From NCBI GenBank assembly GCA_945862325.1, contig CAMAXZ010000003.1, forward strand, positions 124,001-188,000: a DNA stretch of 64,000 nucleotides, in the 5' to 3' direction. Within the stretch, counting starts at the first letter, position 1. Each line of letters begins with the position of its first letter. The notes below the pieces were generated by a model. That model had not been told where the DNA came from. It was given only the letters and a program-made list of their open reading frames with translations, and made no database searches. This stretch comes from Klebsiella pneumoniae. GTDB taxonomy: Bacteria > Myxococcota_A > UBA796 > SXON01. Positions 1 to 8,656 of this stretch are shown in pieces. The position numbers were made by a program, and so were the translations under genes.

Positions 1-428
1 CCCAGGCTTCGGAATGGGTGGCTTTGCGTCAGGTAGAACAAGTAGCGGCCGTCGACCTCGGGGCCGGGCCGCACGACGTGCAGCTCCGTCGTCCCAAACC
101 CCACTCCGTACGAAAGGCCGTCCATCAGCGCGCCCTTCCCATTCTCGAAGCATGGAGTGATCTTGGCGAGCACGACGTCGCCGTTCGCGAAGGGGGTGTA
201 CCCGGTGGTCAAGTCTCCCAATGGCCGGGAGGAGGCGAGATCAAGGCTTCCTCGCTCACCGATGGCCTCCATAGGGACGAAGCTCACCTCGGTATCGTCC
301 GATAGCCCGGCCGTTTGGCGTCCAGGGTTGACCCTGGCGACGAATCTGAGCCGTTGGAGGCTCCAGTGCGCTGGCGCCTGCGGCCACCACGTGAGGCCCG
401 TCTCGCAGTAGTCGGCGTAGGCTTTCAC
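1..428 (-). CDS. hsdS: Type I restriction specificity subunit HsdS, partial (runs off left edge)
   Basis: The minus strand directly after the hsdM stop encodes the start of a DNA-specificity subunit, which would choose the bipartite target for the HsdM encoded upstream. The frame opens at a GTG (428-426) and stays open to base 1, about 142 codons. It shows the typical first target-recognition domain: an N-terminal WSLQRLRFVARVNPG segment, then a stretch with a GYTPFANGDVVLAKITPCFE block and a GVGFGTTELHVVRP block. These are the usual HsdS TRD landmarks. The start lies about 60 bases after the hsdM stop. No other ATG, GTG or TTG is available in this frame. The second TRD, the helical spacer and any hsdR lie outside the window. 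Confidence 0.85.
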   Translation of the reverse strand, partial: MKAYADYCETGLTWWPQAPAHWSLQRLRFVARVNPGRQTAGLSDDTEVSFVPMEAIGERGSLDLASSRPLGDLTTGYTPFANGDVVLAKITPCFENGKGALMDGLSYGVGFGTTELHVVRPGPEVDGRYLFYLTQSHPFRSL

Positions 429-486
429 GCCGGCCTCGGCTTGGGAACTCGTTGGGCCGCGCCCCCGCGGGCACTGAAGGCGGTCC

Positions 487-2517
487 TCAAGTCATCACCA
501 TCTTCAACATGCCGAGGATTTCCGACTCCAGTTGTCGAATCTCCGAGTCGATCTCCGCCAGCGGCGGGAGGGGCGTGTACTCGTAGAAGTGCCAGGTGAA
601 CGGGATCACATACCCGATCTTCGTCTTCTCCTCGTCGATCCATGCGTCGGGCCGGAACGGTGTCACCTCCCGTGCGAACCACTCGTGGATGTCCTCTTTG
701 AGCGGCACATTCTCGGTGTCGCGCAGTCCGGAGTCCGGCACCTTGGCCCACTTGCCCTTCACGAGGTCGAGGAACGGCTCGGCCCCCGAGTCGCGCTCGC
801 CGAGGCTGCGAATCAAGGCCTTGTAGAGTGGCGTGTGGGGCTTGAGCCCTGCCTTCGCGAACAGGCGGCCGAAACCGGCGTCGAGCGCATCGCGAACGAG
901 ATGCTTGCGGTCTGGCTCCACCTTGGAGATGCCCGCTCGCAGCACCTTTGCCGCCTCCTCGTCTTTCAGGCCAAGATCGTCCCATTCCGTCGTCGCGTAG
1001 AAGCGGCGCCGCCGGATGTCGTCGTTCAGGAAGTTGAACCGGGCAGGCCGCTCGACGGTGATCTGACGGTACCCGAAGTCCTCGTTGTCGAACACCTTCA
1101 CCGCTGGTCCAGGCTTGGCGTCAGCGTAGAGCCGGGAGACCGCCGCGACGTGCTTGGCCGGGATGAAGTTGCGCTTGTTCCCGAGGGATTTCCGCATCTT
1201 CTCGTACATCCCTGTCGCATTCACGAGCAGGACCTTGCCCTTGCGACGCGGAGACTTCCGATTCGTGACCACCCAGATGTAGGTGTAGATGCCCGTGTTG
1301 AAGAAGAGCTGGTCGGGAAGCCCGATGATGGCTTCGAGGTAGTCCTGCTCGATGATCCAGCGTCGGATGTCGCTTTCGCCCGAGCCGGCGTCGCCGCTGA
1401 ACAGCGGTGACCCGTTGAGTACGATGCCGATGCGGGCGCCCTCGGGGTTCGCGTCGGTGATCGGAGCCATCTTCGAGATCATGTGCAACAGGAACAGGAG
1501 GGACCCGTCGCTGATCCGTGGAAGCCCCGGACCGAAGCGGCCGTTGAACCCTTGCTTCTTGTGCTCGTCCGTGACCTGCTTCTGGACCGTCTTCCACTCA
1601 ACCCCGAAGGGCGGGTTCGACAGCATGTAGTCGAAGCTCTCGCCGCGATGACCGTCCTCGGTGAACGTGTCGCCGAAGGCCACACGGGTCACATCCTGCC
1701 CCTTGATGAGCATGTCGGAGTTGCACACCGCGTAGGCCTCAGGGTTCATCTCCTGCCCGAACACCAGCAGGTTGGCGTCGGGGTTCAGGTCGCGCAGGTA
1801 CTCCTCCGCGACGGAGAGCATCCCGCCGGTCCCACAGGCCGGATCGTAGAGCTTGCGGACGATCCCCTTTCTGGTGAGGGCGTCCTTGTCCTCGGCGAAC
1901 AGGACGCTCACCATGAGCCGGATGACCTCCCGGGGAGTGAACTGCTCTCCGGATGTCTCGTTCGCCTGCTCGGCGAAGCGCCGAATGAGCTCCTCGAACA
2001 CACTCCCCATCAGGTGATTCGGAACCCGGCTGGGGTGGAGGTCGATTTCGCAGAACCGCTTCACGACCATGAAGAGCAGGTTGCTGCTGTTGAGGAACTC
2101 GATCTGCTCCTCGAACTTGAAGTGCTCCAGGATCGCCTTGGCGTTCGAGGAGAACCCCTGGATGTAGAGGACCAGGTTCTCTGCGAGCTTGTCCGGGTCC
2201 GACAGCAGCGACCCGGGGATGTCCAGCCCATCCGGGCCCTTCCGCTTGTGCGCGAAGTAGAACGGACTGGTGTTGTGGAACGCCTGCCCGGAGACCTTGT
2301 TCAGCACCCCGGCTGCGGCGTCACCCTTGATGCCCCGTGCCTTCAGACCGGCAGCCGTGCTCGTCACGACATCGCGCGTCGGCTCGAGCACGCATTCGAG
2401 GCGGCGGAGCACGGCGAGCGGAAGGATCACCTTCCCGTTGTCGTGTTGCTTGTACCGGCCACGGAGAAGCTCCGCAATTGACCAGATCAGGGCACCGAGT
2501 TCTTGAAAGTCGGCCAT
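487..2517 (-). CDS. hsdM: Type I restriction-modification DNA methyltransferase subunit HsdM
   Basis: This is a 676-residue N6-adenine methyltransferase. It has the HsdM N-terminal helical domain (ALIWSIAELLRGRYKQHD near residue 10), the SAM-binding motif DPACGTGG near residue 225 and the catalytic motif SNPPFG near residue 305. With HsdS it would methylate the host DNA target; without its own HsdR in view the restriction half is unknown. It is longer than the usual 500 or so residues because of a C-terminal extension. It precedes the partial hsdS on the same strand. A perfect 12-base palindrome (CAGGGGCCCCTG, 2519-2530) sits right before the ATG, where it could hinder or shape initiation. 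It is a different paralogue from the HsdM at 27518-29002. Confidence 0.92.
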   Translation of the reverse strand: MADFQELGALIWSIAELLRGRYKQHDNGKVILPLAVLRRLECVLEPTRDVVTSTAAGLKARGIKGDAAAGVLNKVSGQAFHNTSPFYFAHKRKGPDGLDIPGSLLSDPDKLAENLVLYIQGFSSNAKAILEHFKFEEQIEFLNSSNLLFMVVKRFCEIDLHPSRVPNHLMGSVFEELIRRFAEQANETSGEQFTPREVIRLMVSVLFAEDKDALTRKGIVRKLYDPACGTGGMLSVAEEYLRDLNPDANLLVFGQEMNPEAYAVCNSDMLIKGQDVTRVAFGDTFTEDGHRGESFDYMLSNPPFGVEWKTVQKQVTDEHKKQGFNGRFGPGLPRISDGSLLFLLHMISKMAPITDANPEGARIGIVLNGSPLFSGDAGSGESDIRRWIIEQDYLEAIIGLPDQLFFNTGIYTYIWVVTNRKSPRRKGKVLLVNATGMYEKMRKSLGNKRNFIPAKHVAAVSRLYADAKPGPAVKVFDNEDFGYRQITVERPARFNFLNDDIRRRRFYATTEWDDLGLKDEEAAKVLRAGISKVEPDRKHLVRDALDAGFGRLFAKAGLKPHTPLYKALIRSLGERDSGAEPFLDLVKGKWAKVPDSGLRDTENVPLKEDIHEWFAREVTPFRPDAWIDEEKTKIGYVIPFTWHFYEYTPLPPLAEIDSEIRQLESEILGMLKMVMT

Positions 2518-2595
2518 GCAGGGGCCCCTGGAGCGCGCGGAGGAAGGTGGAAGGAGATGGCGGGGATTCAGGCTAACACGACGCCTGCACGCCGA

Positions 2596-5490
2596 TTAGA
2601 CGCACCCACCGCGCGGAAGGATGCCCCAAACCGCAGGTCTCCCCGTCCCCTCCGGCCACGACCGTTCCAGCCGGTACCCCACCCCGTCCACGTCGAACCG
2701 CGCGTCGGCGTACTCGCTGAACAGCGCCCCGACGATGGTCGCCCGCGCGCGCTCCGACCGCACCTGCCCGTTCCGGTCCTTGAACCTGTCCTCCAGCACG
2801 TCGCCAAGCACACCCGCCCACTGCCCGGCGGTCATGGGCTCGCGCTCGTGGTGCGCGCGCACGAGGTCGAGCATGACCTCGTACTTCGGGTCGAAGGCGT
2901 GCTCGCTGGCCTCGAAGTTCGACAGGAACCCCGGCATCCCGGCGTGCGCGAGGATGCCGTCGATGGTCGCTGCCCACCGGTGCCCGGTGCTGTGCCGCGC
3001 GGGCACCTCGCTCAACGGTTTCTCGGCGTCCATCCACCGCCGCACCAGGCCGAGCAGCTCGGCGAGCGCCGCCTGCCGGTGCTCCTGCACCCAGCCGAGC
3101 ACGTCGTCGTGTGTGAACGCCGCATCTCGTACGTCGGCCGAGAGCTCCAGGTTGACCGGGAGCGCCCGTCGGCGCAGGTCGGCGCCGAGCTGGACGAGGT
3201 TCATGGTCAGGCAGAACAGCACGTCGTTCTGTGGGCGCCCGATGCTGGTGTTGGAGCCCAGCCGCCGGAAGTTCAGCCGCGTGTCGGTGATACACCGTTC
3301 CAGGACGGGGCTCTCGATGGGCTTCGCCGTCTTGGCGTTGTCCACGATGATGACCCGGTCGCCCGCCTCGACGCGGGTGGCGAGCTGCTTCTCGAACTCG
3401 GCCTCGTCGGGGCACCAGGACACCGTCGACGGCTCGGCACCGCCCTCGGCGAGGACGCCGAGCACCCGCGCCAACGTGCTCTTGCCGACGCCGGGTTTGT
3501 TGCCATTGATGGCCACGAACGGGTGACCGCGCGTCCACATGGGCATCGTGACCGTCGTGAGCAGCGCGCCCAGGAAGTTGACCCGGTCGGCGTCGTCCTT
3601 CCAGCAGAAGCCGCCAAGGGCGGCGTCGAGAACCGCCGTTCCTTCGCCGGGCTCGACGACCGGTCCGTCGTAGAAGGTCCCGGATTCCTCGTGGAAGCCG
3701 GGCCGGGCGATGAGTCGCCCGGCAGCGTCGAAGAGCGGCGTACGGGTGTATGCGACGAGCAGCGGCAGGCTCGTGGCGACCCGCGGGGAGTGGACGAACG
3801 CCCGGGCGAGGTCGGTCGGGAGCACGTCGTACCGGAGCAGCTCGAGCCCGTCGTCGTGCTCGTGGAGGAACCGGAGCTCGACCAACGCCGAGAGCAGCCC
3901 GGCGACGTTGCGCTCGGTGATGGGGATCGGGCCGATCCCGCGGCGCACGAAGACCAGGTCCCGCTCCTGGCGGTAGAAGCGGGCAACCGGCTTCACCGCG
4001 TTGACGATCGCGTCGAACAGGGCGTCCACGGTGTCGCGGTTCTGGATGTAGTCCACGACGGGGCGGCCCCGGGGCGTCGTGGCCTGCGCTCGCGCGTGCT
4101 CGTCGGCACGTCGCCCCGCCTTTCGGACCTCGGTGAGCGTGCGATGGAGGAGGGCGGCCGACAAGTTCGTCAGGTCGCCGATGGCGTCGAGCGCCTGGCG
4201 CTGCTCGATCGCGGGCATCCGCGCCGTCGCGGCGACGGCCTCGCGGACGGCGGCGTGGCGCTGGGCATCGTCCCGAGCGGTGGCCCACCGGGCGCGAAGG
4301 CGGTCGAGGGTGCCCTCGCCGACGATGGCCGGGCCCGGCAGCGGTACGCCAGACAGCTCGGCGATCCGGCGACACGCTGAATTGAAGTCCGCTGCTTTCC
4401 CGTGTGCGATCAGGAAGTCGAACACGGACAGCGTTCGCCCATCCCGGAACGAGTGGAAGGACGCCCGCTCGGTTTCGGGCGCCGTGTCGGCGACTCCGGC
4501 CGAGGGGTTCTGGTCGCCGCTCGGCGAGTCGGGATCTCGGCATTGGACCCAGCCGTTCGTGACCTTGCCCGTGAGCAGGTCGCCGTACACGGCATCGAGG
4601 GACAGCGCCGCCAACGAAGCCGAGCGCCACTCCGACCATGGCGTGCCAGGCCGCGGGGCCGCTCGCTCTCGTGGCGGCGGGGAACTCCCAGGCGACTCGG
4701 GCTTCATGCGATGCCCGGCGCGTTCGGCCAGCCGAGCGATGACGTCCACATCGGCCGGGGGGTTGCTGATGTCGATCGTGGCAACGCGGTGGGGGTACTC
4801 CGGCGTGTTCTCGCCCTTCATCGCCAGCGACCCGTACAGCTTCAGGATGCGCGACGGGTTGTAGACCGACGTGTCCACGCTCGCGCCCTTCGTCGAGAAG
4901 CGCCCGGCGAAGGCGCGCAGGACGCCGTGAACTGCGTGGGCCACGGGACCAACCTCGTCGCCGGTGGCGGCGATCAACGGCACCAGCAGGTGGTAGCCGT
5001 TGCCGCTGTCGGCCAGCATCGCCTCGACCTTGGCGGCGCGCAGCTCGTCGCGGACCGTGGTCGCCACGGCGAGGGCCTCGGCCTTCTCGGCGTCGGTCGC
5101 CGCCCGGTCGCGGGGCATCCGCTCGGGATCGACGTCCACGACGAACATCGTGTAGGCGAGCACGTCCTTGTCGCGTGTCGTCCGGTTCACGCGGGTGAAC
5201 AGGGTTGGCCCGCGGTCGGGCACCGCCTCGGGCTTCACCGGGTTCAGGCTGAAGTAGAGGTTCGCCTCGCCGCACCGGGGCCAGTCGGGGAAGACCGGGC
5301 GGGGACTTCCCGGGAGCGGGGCGAGCGCGTCAATGACGGCGTCGATGTCGTCGGGGCCGACGAACGCCGACCAGACGCCCTTCCGAGGGCCTCTCCCCAG
5401 GGCACGAAGCTCAGTCATGCCCCCGAGCTTGGCGTGCCTGGGGAGAAGCCAGAGGAGGAAGGCGCGGACCTGGTCGGCGTTCCAGCGCAT
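2596..5490 (-). CDS. Mobile-element primase-helicase (PrimPol-like domain plus SF3/D5-like ATPase)
   Basis: This 964-residue protein has a primase-polymerase-like N-terminal half and a helicase-type ATPase C-terminal half, as in phage and plasmid replication initiators. The N-terminal part contains an acidic FVVDVDPER segment and a DSGNGYHLLVPL block, which resemble archaeo-eukaryotic primase catalytic strands. The ATPase Walker A (NGNKPGVGKST) lies near residue 660 and a Walker B-like RVIIVDNAK about 50 residues further on. The frame is open much further upstream, but that part is antisense to the neighbouring gene frame. The ATG at 5490 overlaps the upstream stop by one base (TGATG), which fits translational coupling. 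Its likely job is replication of element A after excision. Confidence 0.75.
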   Translation of the reverse strand: MRWNADQVRAFLLWLLPRHAKLGGMTELRALGRGPRKGVWSAFVGPDDIDAVIDALAPLPGSPRPVFPDWPRCGEANLYFSLNPVKPEAVPDRGPTLFTRVNRTTRDKDVLAYTMFVVDVDPERMPRDRAATDAEKAEALAVATTVRDELRAAKVEAMLADSGNGYHLLVPLIAATGDEVGPVAHAVHGVLRAFAGRFSTKGASVDTSVYNPSRILKLYGSLAMKGENTPEYPHRVATIDISNPPADVDVIARLAERAGHRMKPESPGSSPPPRERAAPRPGTPWSEWRSASLAALSLDAVYGDLLTGKVTNGWVQCRDPDSPSGDQNPSAGVADTAPETERASFHSFRDGRTLSVFDFLIAHGKAADFNSACRRIAELSGVPLPGPAIVGEGTLDRLRARWATARDDAQRHAAVREAVAATARMPAIEQRQALDAIGDLTNLSAALLHRTLTEVRKAGRRADEHARAQATTPRGRPVVDYIQNRDTVDALFDAIVNAVKPVARFYRQERDLVFVRRGIGPIPITERNVAGLLSALVELRFLHEHDDGLELLRYDVLPTDLARAFVHSPRVATSLPLLVAYTRTPLFDAAGRLIARPGFHEESGTFYDGPVVEPGEGTAVLDAALGGFCWKDDADRVNFLGALLTTVTMPMWTRGHPFVAINGNKPGVGKSTLARVLGVLAEGGAEPSTVSWCPDEAEFEKQLATRVEAGDRVIIVDNAKTAKPIESPVLERCITDTRLNFRRLGSNTSIGRPQNDVLFCLTMNLVQLGADLRRRALPVNLELSADVRDAAFTHDDVLGWVQEHRQAALAELLGLVRRWMDAEKPLSEVPARHSTGHRWAATIDGILAHAGMPGFLSNFEASEHAFDPKYEVMLDLVRAHHEREPMTAGQWAGVLGDVLEDRFKDRNGQVRSERARATIVGALFSEYADARFDVDGVGYRLERSWPEGTGRPAVWGILPRGGCV

Positions 5491-6242
5491 CAGGCTGCGA
5501 AGGGGGGCTGGGCGGTGTCGAGGCCGAACGCCGGGAGCCACGAGCGGAGCGGGCGGCCGAGCAGCTCCTCGACGGCCTCGACACGAAGCGCGGCCCACTG
5601 GTCCGTCGTGATCAGGTCCTGACCGCGCAGCTCCTGCGCGAGCCGGATCATCTCGCGGTAGTGCTCCTTGCGGCGATCGAGGGCGTTGAGCCGCTTCACG
5701 GCGGCGTTCAGCTTGTCGGCCGCTTGCTGGAAGGGGGTCTTCGGCATGGGCACGGTCTCGCCGTCCATCGCGCGCTGGAGCGCCGACCGAATCGGGGTCG
5801 GCGGCGGCAGGGGCGCGGGCGCGGGCGGCGCGCCGTCGTCGGTTCCGCCGCGGGCGGGCGTGTTCGCGTGGTTGAACGCGATGACGCGAGAGAGCACCTC
5901 GTCGTGGAGGAAGCACACCAGCTTGCGGGCCGCGCGGGCGTGGGACCGGACCAGGCACCGCTCGGCACCCGTGGGGAAGAGCACCAACGCCGTCGTCGTG
6001 GTCGGCGGCAGCGGGACCTCGCGCTTGAGCACACCGAGCTCGTTGCCGACCACCTGAGCGATGTCGTCGTCCTCGTCGAGACAGGCCGCCCACTCGCGGA
6101 CGATCTGGTCCACGAAGCGTTGGCCGTCGTCGGCGTACCCGGCGGCGATGCCGAGCTCGTGGGCGAGGAAGGCGGTGCGTCCCCGGATCTGGAGGACGGT
6201 GATGGGATGCTCGTTGAAAAACGCGGTGAAGAGGACGGACAC
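5490..6242 (-). CDS. BRO-N/ORF6N antirepressor-like DNA-binding protein
   Basis: This 250-residue protein starts at GTG 6242, preceded by a good AGGAG. The first 120 residues resemble the N-terminal DNA-binding module of phage antirepressors (FFNEHPITVLQIRGR, then a helical HELGIAAGY segment and a long acidic stretch), but the match is by eye and moderate. A proline-rich linker near residues 130-150 leads to a helical C-terminal half (AADKLNAAVKRLNALDRRK), probably a coiled coil. It is coupled to the primase-helicase gene downstream. Such proteins usually control the lysogeny or replication switch of mobile elements. A role as a replication accessory factor is equally possible. Confidence 0.5.
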   Translation of the reverse strand: MSVLFTAFFNEHPITVLQIRGRTAFLAHELGIAAGYADDGQRFVDQIVREWAACLDEDDDIAQVVGNELGVLKREVPLPPTTTTALVLFPTGAERCLVRSHARAARKLVCFLHDEVLSRVIAFNHANTPARGGTDDGAPPAPAPLPPPTPIRSALQRAMDGETVPMPKTPFQQAADKLNAAVKRLNALDRRKEHYREMIRLAQELRGQDLITTDQWAALRVEAVEELLGRPLRSWLPAFGLDTAQPPFAA

Positions 6243-6244
6243 GG

Positions 6245-6493
6245 CTACTCCTGGGTGGATGGGGACGGCGAGATGGGGGCCGGGTGCGACCCCGACGCGG
6301 CGGTGGCGGCAGCGGCAAGCCTCGCGGCGCGGCGCTGACGCCAGTCGTTGAGGACCCCGAAGGCCCCGAGCACGTTGGTCGCCATTTCCCGGCCGTCTTC
6401 CTCCGACTGCGGTTCCGTGTAGAACCGCTGGAAGTGGTCACGCGCGCTGCGGGCGAGCGCGGGGGTGACGAACGGGAGGGTGGGGACGACCAT
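6245..6493 (-). CDS. Small hypothetical protein, first gene of the primase operon
   Basis: This 82-residue protein is not one I recognise. It has an aromatic, helical N-terminal part (RDHFQRFYTEPQSEEDG) and a low-complexity alanine, serine and proline tail. It lies two bases ahead of the antirepressor-like gene on the same strand and heads the three-gene replication operon. No strong Shine-Dalgarno is seen before the ATG at 6493. The 185 bases upstream (6494-6678) contain an AT-rich patch near 6640-6660 that may hold the operon promoter, but I cannot define -35 and -10 boxes. Confidence 0.5.
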   Translation of the reverse strand: MVVPTLPFVTPALARSARDHFQRFYTEPQSEEDGREMATNVLGAFGVLNDWRQRRAARLAAAATAASGSHPAPISPSPSTQE

Positions 6494-6678
6494 CGCGGAG
6501 GGGCTCTCGGTGAACGCCTCTCCGTTAGGCCGACCCGCCTCCCAGGACTGTTACGCGACTGCGCCCTCGGAGGGCCCGGTTGCGCCCCCGACGCGCGTTT
6601 CGTCGCGTCATCGAGGTGCGTCGTCGTGGGATTGCGGTATTTTATCGAGCCGAAAAACTGCGCTCTGACTGCGCCCCG

Positions 6679-7338
6679 CTACGCGCCCTTCGCCGTCGCC
6701 GCCCGGGTGCCGACCCACGCGCGCGCCGCCACCTCGAGGGAGGCGTGGTCGCCAGAGGCTCGGTGCAACTCGGTGACCAGATCGGCAACCGTGGCCGCGA
6801 CAGCTGCGTCGGCGTCTGCGAAGGCTTCCTGAAGCGACTTGCCGGGCGCGGGCTGCGCCGCGCTGCCGTCATGGGCCACGACGACGAGATCGCACGCCTT
6901 CGCGAGCTCGGCGCCCCCTTCGTCTGCGACCCGTCGGCGACGACGACCCTCGAACGGCCACGGCAGGGTGACGATCGCGATGGCCGCCGCGCCTGCCTCA
7001 CGCGCGACCTTGACGACGACCGGCACTCCGCCGCTGCCGGTACCGCCCCCCAACGCGGCGATGACGATCACCACCTCGGCGCCGGCCACAACCGCGGCCA
7101 GCGCCTCGCGGTCACCGGCGACGGCATCCCGGCCGGTCTCGGCGTCGCCGCTCGCGCCGAGCCCCTTCGTCAACTTCTGCCCGAGGAGCAAGCGTACCGG
7201 GGCTGCTGACCGTTTCAGGTCCTGCGCGTCAGTATTCACGGCGATGAAGGTGGCATCGATGCCGCCGGCGCGCACCATCCGGTTTAGGGCATTGCCCGCG
7301 CCGCTGCCGATCGCGATCAACGTGGGTGGCGGCCTCAT
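6679..7338 (-). CDS. FtsZ-like GTPase, N-terminal domain only
   Basis: This 219-residue protein matches the GTP-binding domain of FtsZ from its first strand. It has IAIGSGAGNALNRMVRAGG at residues 8-26, AVNTDAQDL at 33-41, the tubulin signature GGGTGSGG at 97-104, and a PFEGRRRRRVADEG block corresponding to the FtsZ segment that follows strand S5. Family members are normally about 350-400 residues. This one stops after the nucleotide domain, so the catalytic T7 loop and C-terminal subdomain that complete the GTPase site of the next subunit are missing, as is the C-terminal tail. It lies on a mobile element beside replication genes. A partition filament, an FtsZ poison or a degenerate copy are all possible. 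The reading frame is intact. Confidence 0.85.
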   Translation of the reverse strand: MRPPPTLIAIGSGAGNALNRMVRAGGIDATFIAVNTDAQDLKRSAAPVRLLLGQKLTKGLGASGDAETGRDAVAGDREALAAVVAGAEVVIVIAALGGGTGSGGVPVVVKVAREAGAAAIAIVTLPWPFEGRRRRRVADEGGAELAKACDLVVVAHDGSAAQPAPGKSLQEAFADADAAVAATVADLVTELHRASGDHASLEVAARAWVGTRAATAKGA

Positions 7339-7369
7339 CGGTAGAAGCCGGGCTTCGGCCGTGGGTCGC

Positions 7370-8422
7370 TCACCCGAGGTTGTAGCTGTGTGGCGTGCAC
7401 CGGCTTCTTAGCCTCTCCTTCCATCGATTTTCGAGGCGATCAAGGCGCGACTTGGTGGCCACGCCAAGGGGGACCACCTCCAAGATCGAGAGCTTCGTGC
7501 GGCCCATCGGGAGGCCATCCGGACGGAATGCGGGATGCTCGTTCGTCGTCTGCCCGAGCGCGTACTGCACCCATCTCGCCCAAAATCCTCCTTGCTCCGC
7601 TCCTGCCTGGCCGACGTAGACCTTGTCGTTGGCTTCATCGGTCAAGAGGTAGATACCGCCTACCGAACCGAGCCGCGACGGCCAGGACGGATTGGCCTCC
7701 TGCCTCCCAGCGAGGAACTTCAGCTCGGCAAGCGTGACCTCGACCTCCGCGAAGGCCGGGCACGCCCGGATTTGGTCGGGCTGACGGAGTTCCAGAACTG
7801 GCTTGTCGAGGCTCCACTGATGCCACTTTCTCGTTCCTTCGCCCCATGCGATGACGGGCCTCATCTCCAGCGCCGTGAAGCGCTCATCGCGCTTGAGGTC
7901 GTAGCGGTAGTTTTTGGCAACTCCTGCCTCTGCCGCTTTCCAGCGCCCGAACATTGGTCGCAGTGCGGCGGGGATGGCAGGATCATGCCCGTCAGGGAGT
8001 AGCGCCAAGGTCCCCGGCCCCAGGACTTGGTAGGCGGCCATGAACTGCGCCCGCTTCCCCGGCAGGCCAAGGAACGAGAAGAAGCCGTCGCACGGTGCGA
8101 AGATGTCCGATCCCTGCCAACGCTGGTACTCCTCGATCGCTTCCCGGCCGGTGTGGAACAGCGCCACCAGGTCGACGTCGGCGCTGGTGTCCAGATGTCG
8201 AACCACCTTCCAGCGTCCGTGGCTGTTGAATTCCGGTGCCACCCGGGCGATCAGGTCGGAGAACGCGAAGAGCTCGTCTGCCATCCGCCGAAGTAACTCA
8301 ATGGCGCGGAGCACTTCGGTCGTCGCCTGCCGTGGCTGACCGGGCCGAGGGTACCCCTCCGTCCCGGACCTCCCGGACCTCCCGGACCTCAGCCGATCAC
8401 CTACGTCCCGCAAAACATCCAA
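7370..8422 (-). CDS. GIY-YIG nuclease-domain protein
   Basis: This protein is up to 350 residues long and has a C-terminal GIY-YIG endonuclease domain: GGIYLL at 255-260, VYVG at 268-271, an arginine in FWARW, a conserved-looking glutamate in RLENRWK near 331 and a terminal YNLG asparagine. These fit the catalytic GIY, YIG, Arg, Glu and Asn positions. The first 230 residues form an unrecognised domain. The first 45 codons read through tandem repeats and look artificial, so the real start may be inside, for example the ATG at 8281. It could be a homing or defence nuclease carried by element A. Confidence 0.7.
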   Translation of the reverse strand: MDVLRDVGDRLRSGRSGRSGTEGYPRPGQPRQATTEVLRAIELLRRMADELFAFSDLIARVAPEFNSHGRWKVVRHLDTSADVDLVALFHTGREAIEEYQRWQGSDIFAPCDGFFSFLGLPGKRAQFMAAYQVLGPGTLALLPDGHDPAIPAALRPMFGRWKAAEAGVAKNYRYDLKRDERFTALEMRPVIAWGEGTRKWHQWSLDKPVLELRQPDQIRACPAFAEVEVTLAELKFLAGRQEANPSWPSRLGSVGGIYLLTDEANDKVYVGQAGAEQGGFWARWVQYALGQTTNEHPAFRPDGLPMGRTKLSILEVVPLGVATKSRLDRLENRWKERLRSRCTPHSYNLG

Positions 8423-8655
8423 GCTTCCCCGACGATCCCTGACCTCTTACAGACCTCCCTGACCTCTTCCCAGCCCCCCTCGTGCGGGAGAAGGCTTTCG
8501 GCTTCGGGGTGATCAACACCGTCCCTCTCTCCACTACGCCAAGGGGGGATCACGTCCGGGAGGTCGGGGCCACGTCCGGGAATGCAGTCGCAACCAGCGC
8601 CATCGACGGATCGCTGAGGTCCGGGGGCAGGTCAGGAAGGTCCGGCAGGTCCGGG
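8363..8655. repeat. Imperfect GGTCCGGGA/CCCGGACCT repeat field
   Basis: Three near-perfect copies of a 9-base unit (TCCCGGACC) lie at 8363-8390. Looser copies (CCTGACCTC, AGACCTCC) follow to about 8480, and inverted-orientation copies (GGTCCGGGA, GGAGGTC) run from about 8557 to 8655. The field fills the gap between the GIY-YIG gene and the upstream operon. Iterated short units near replication genes may be iterons or operators, but simple repeat expansion is possible. Confidence 0.55.
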
Positions 8656-8656
8656 A

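Noticed and set aside
2503-4380. Long plus-strand open frame opposite the primase-helicase gene
   Set aside because: Antisense frame in high-GC DNA; no start signals or recognisable domains, while the minus strand has clear ATPase and primase motifs.
2573-5275. 900-residue minus-strand frame overlapping the primase
   Set aside because: Arg/Pro-rich composition typical of a shifted frame; the other minus frame encodes the real protein.
5491-6441. Upstream extension of the primase frame
   Set aside because: It is an Arg/Pro-rich shadow of the antirepressor-like and small upstream genes; the TGATG overlap at 5490 gives a better start.
8363-8655. CRISPR array
   Set aside because: Units of 9 bases with no unique 30-base spacers and no cas genes nearby.
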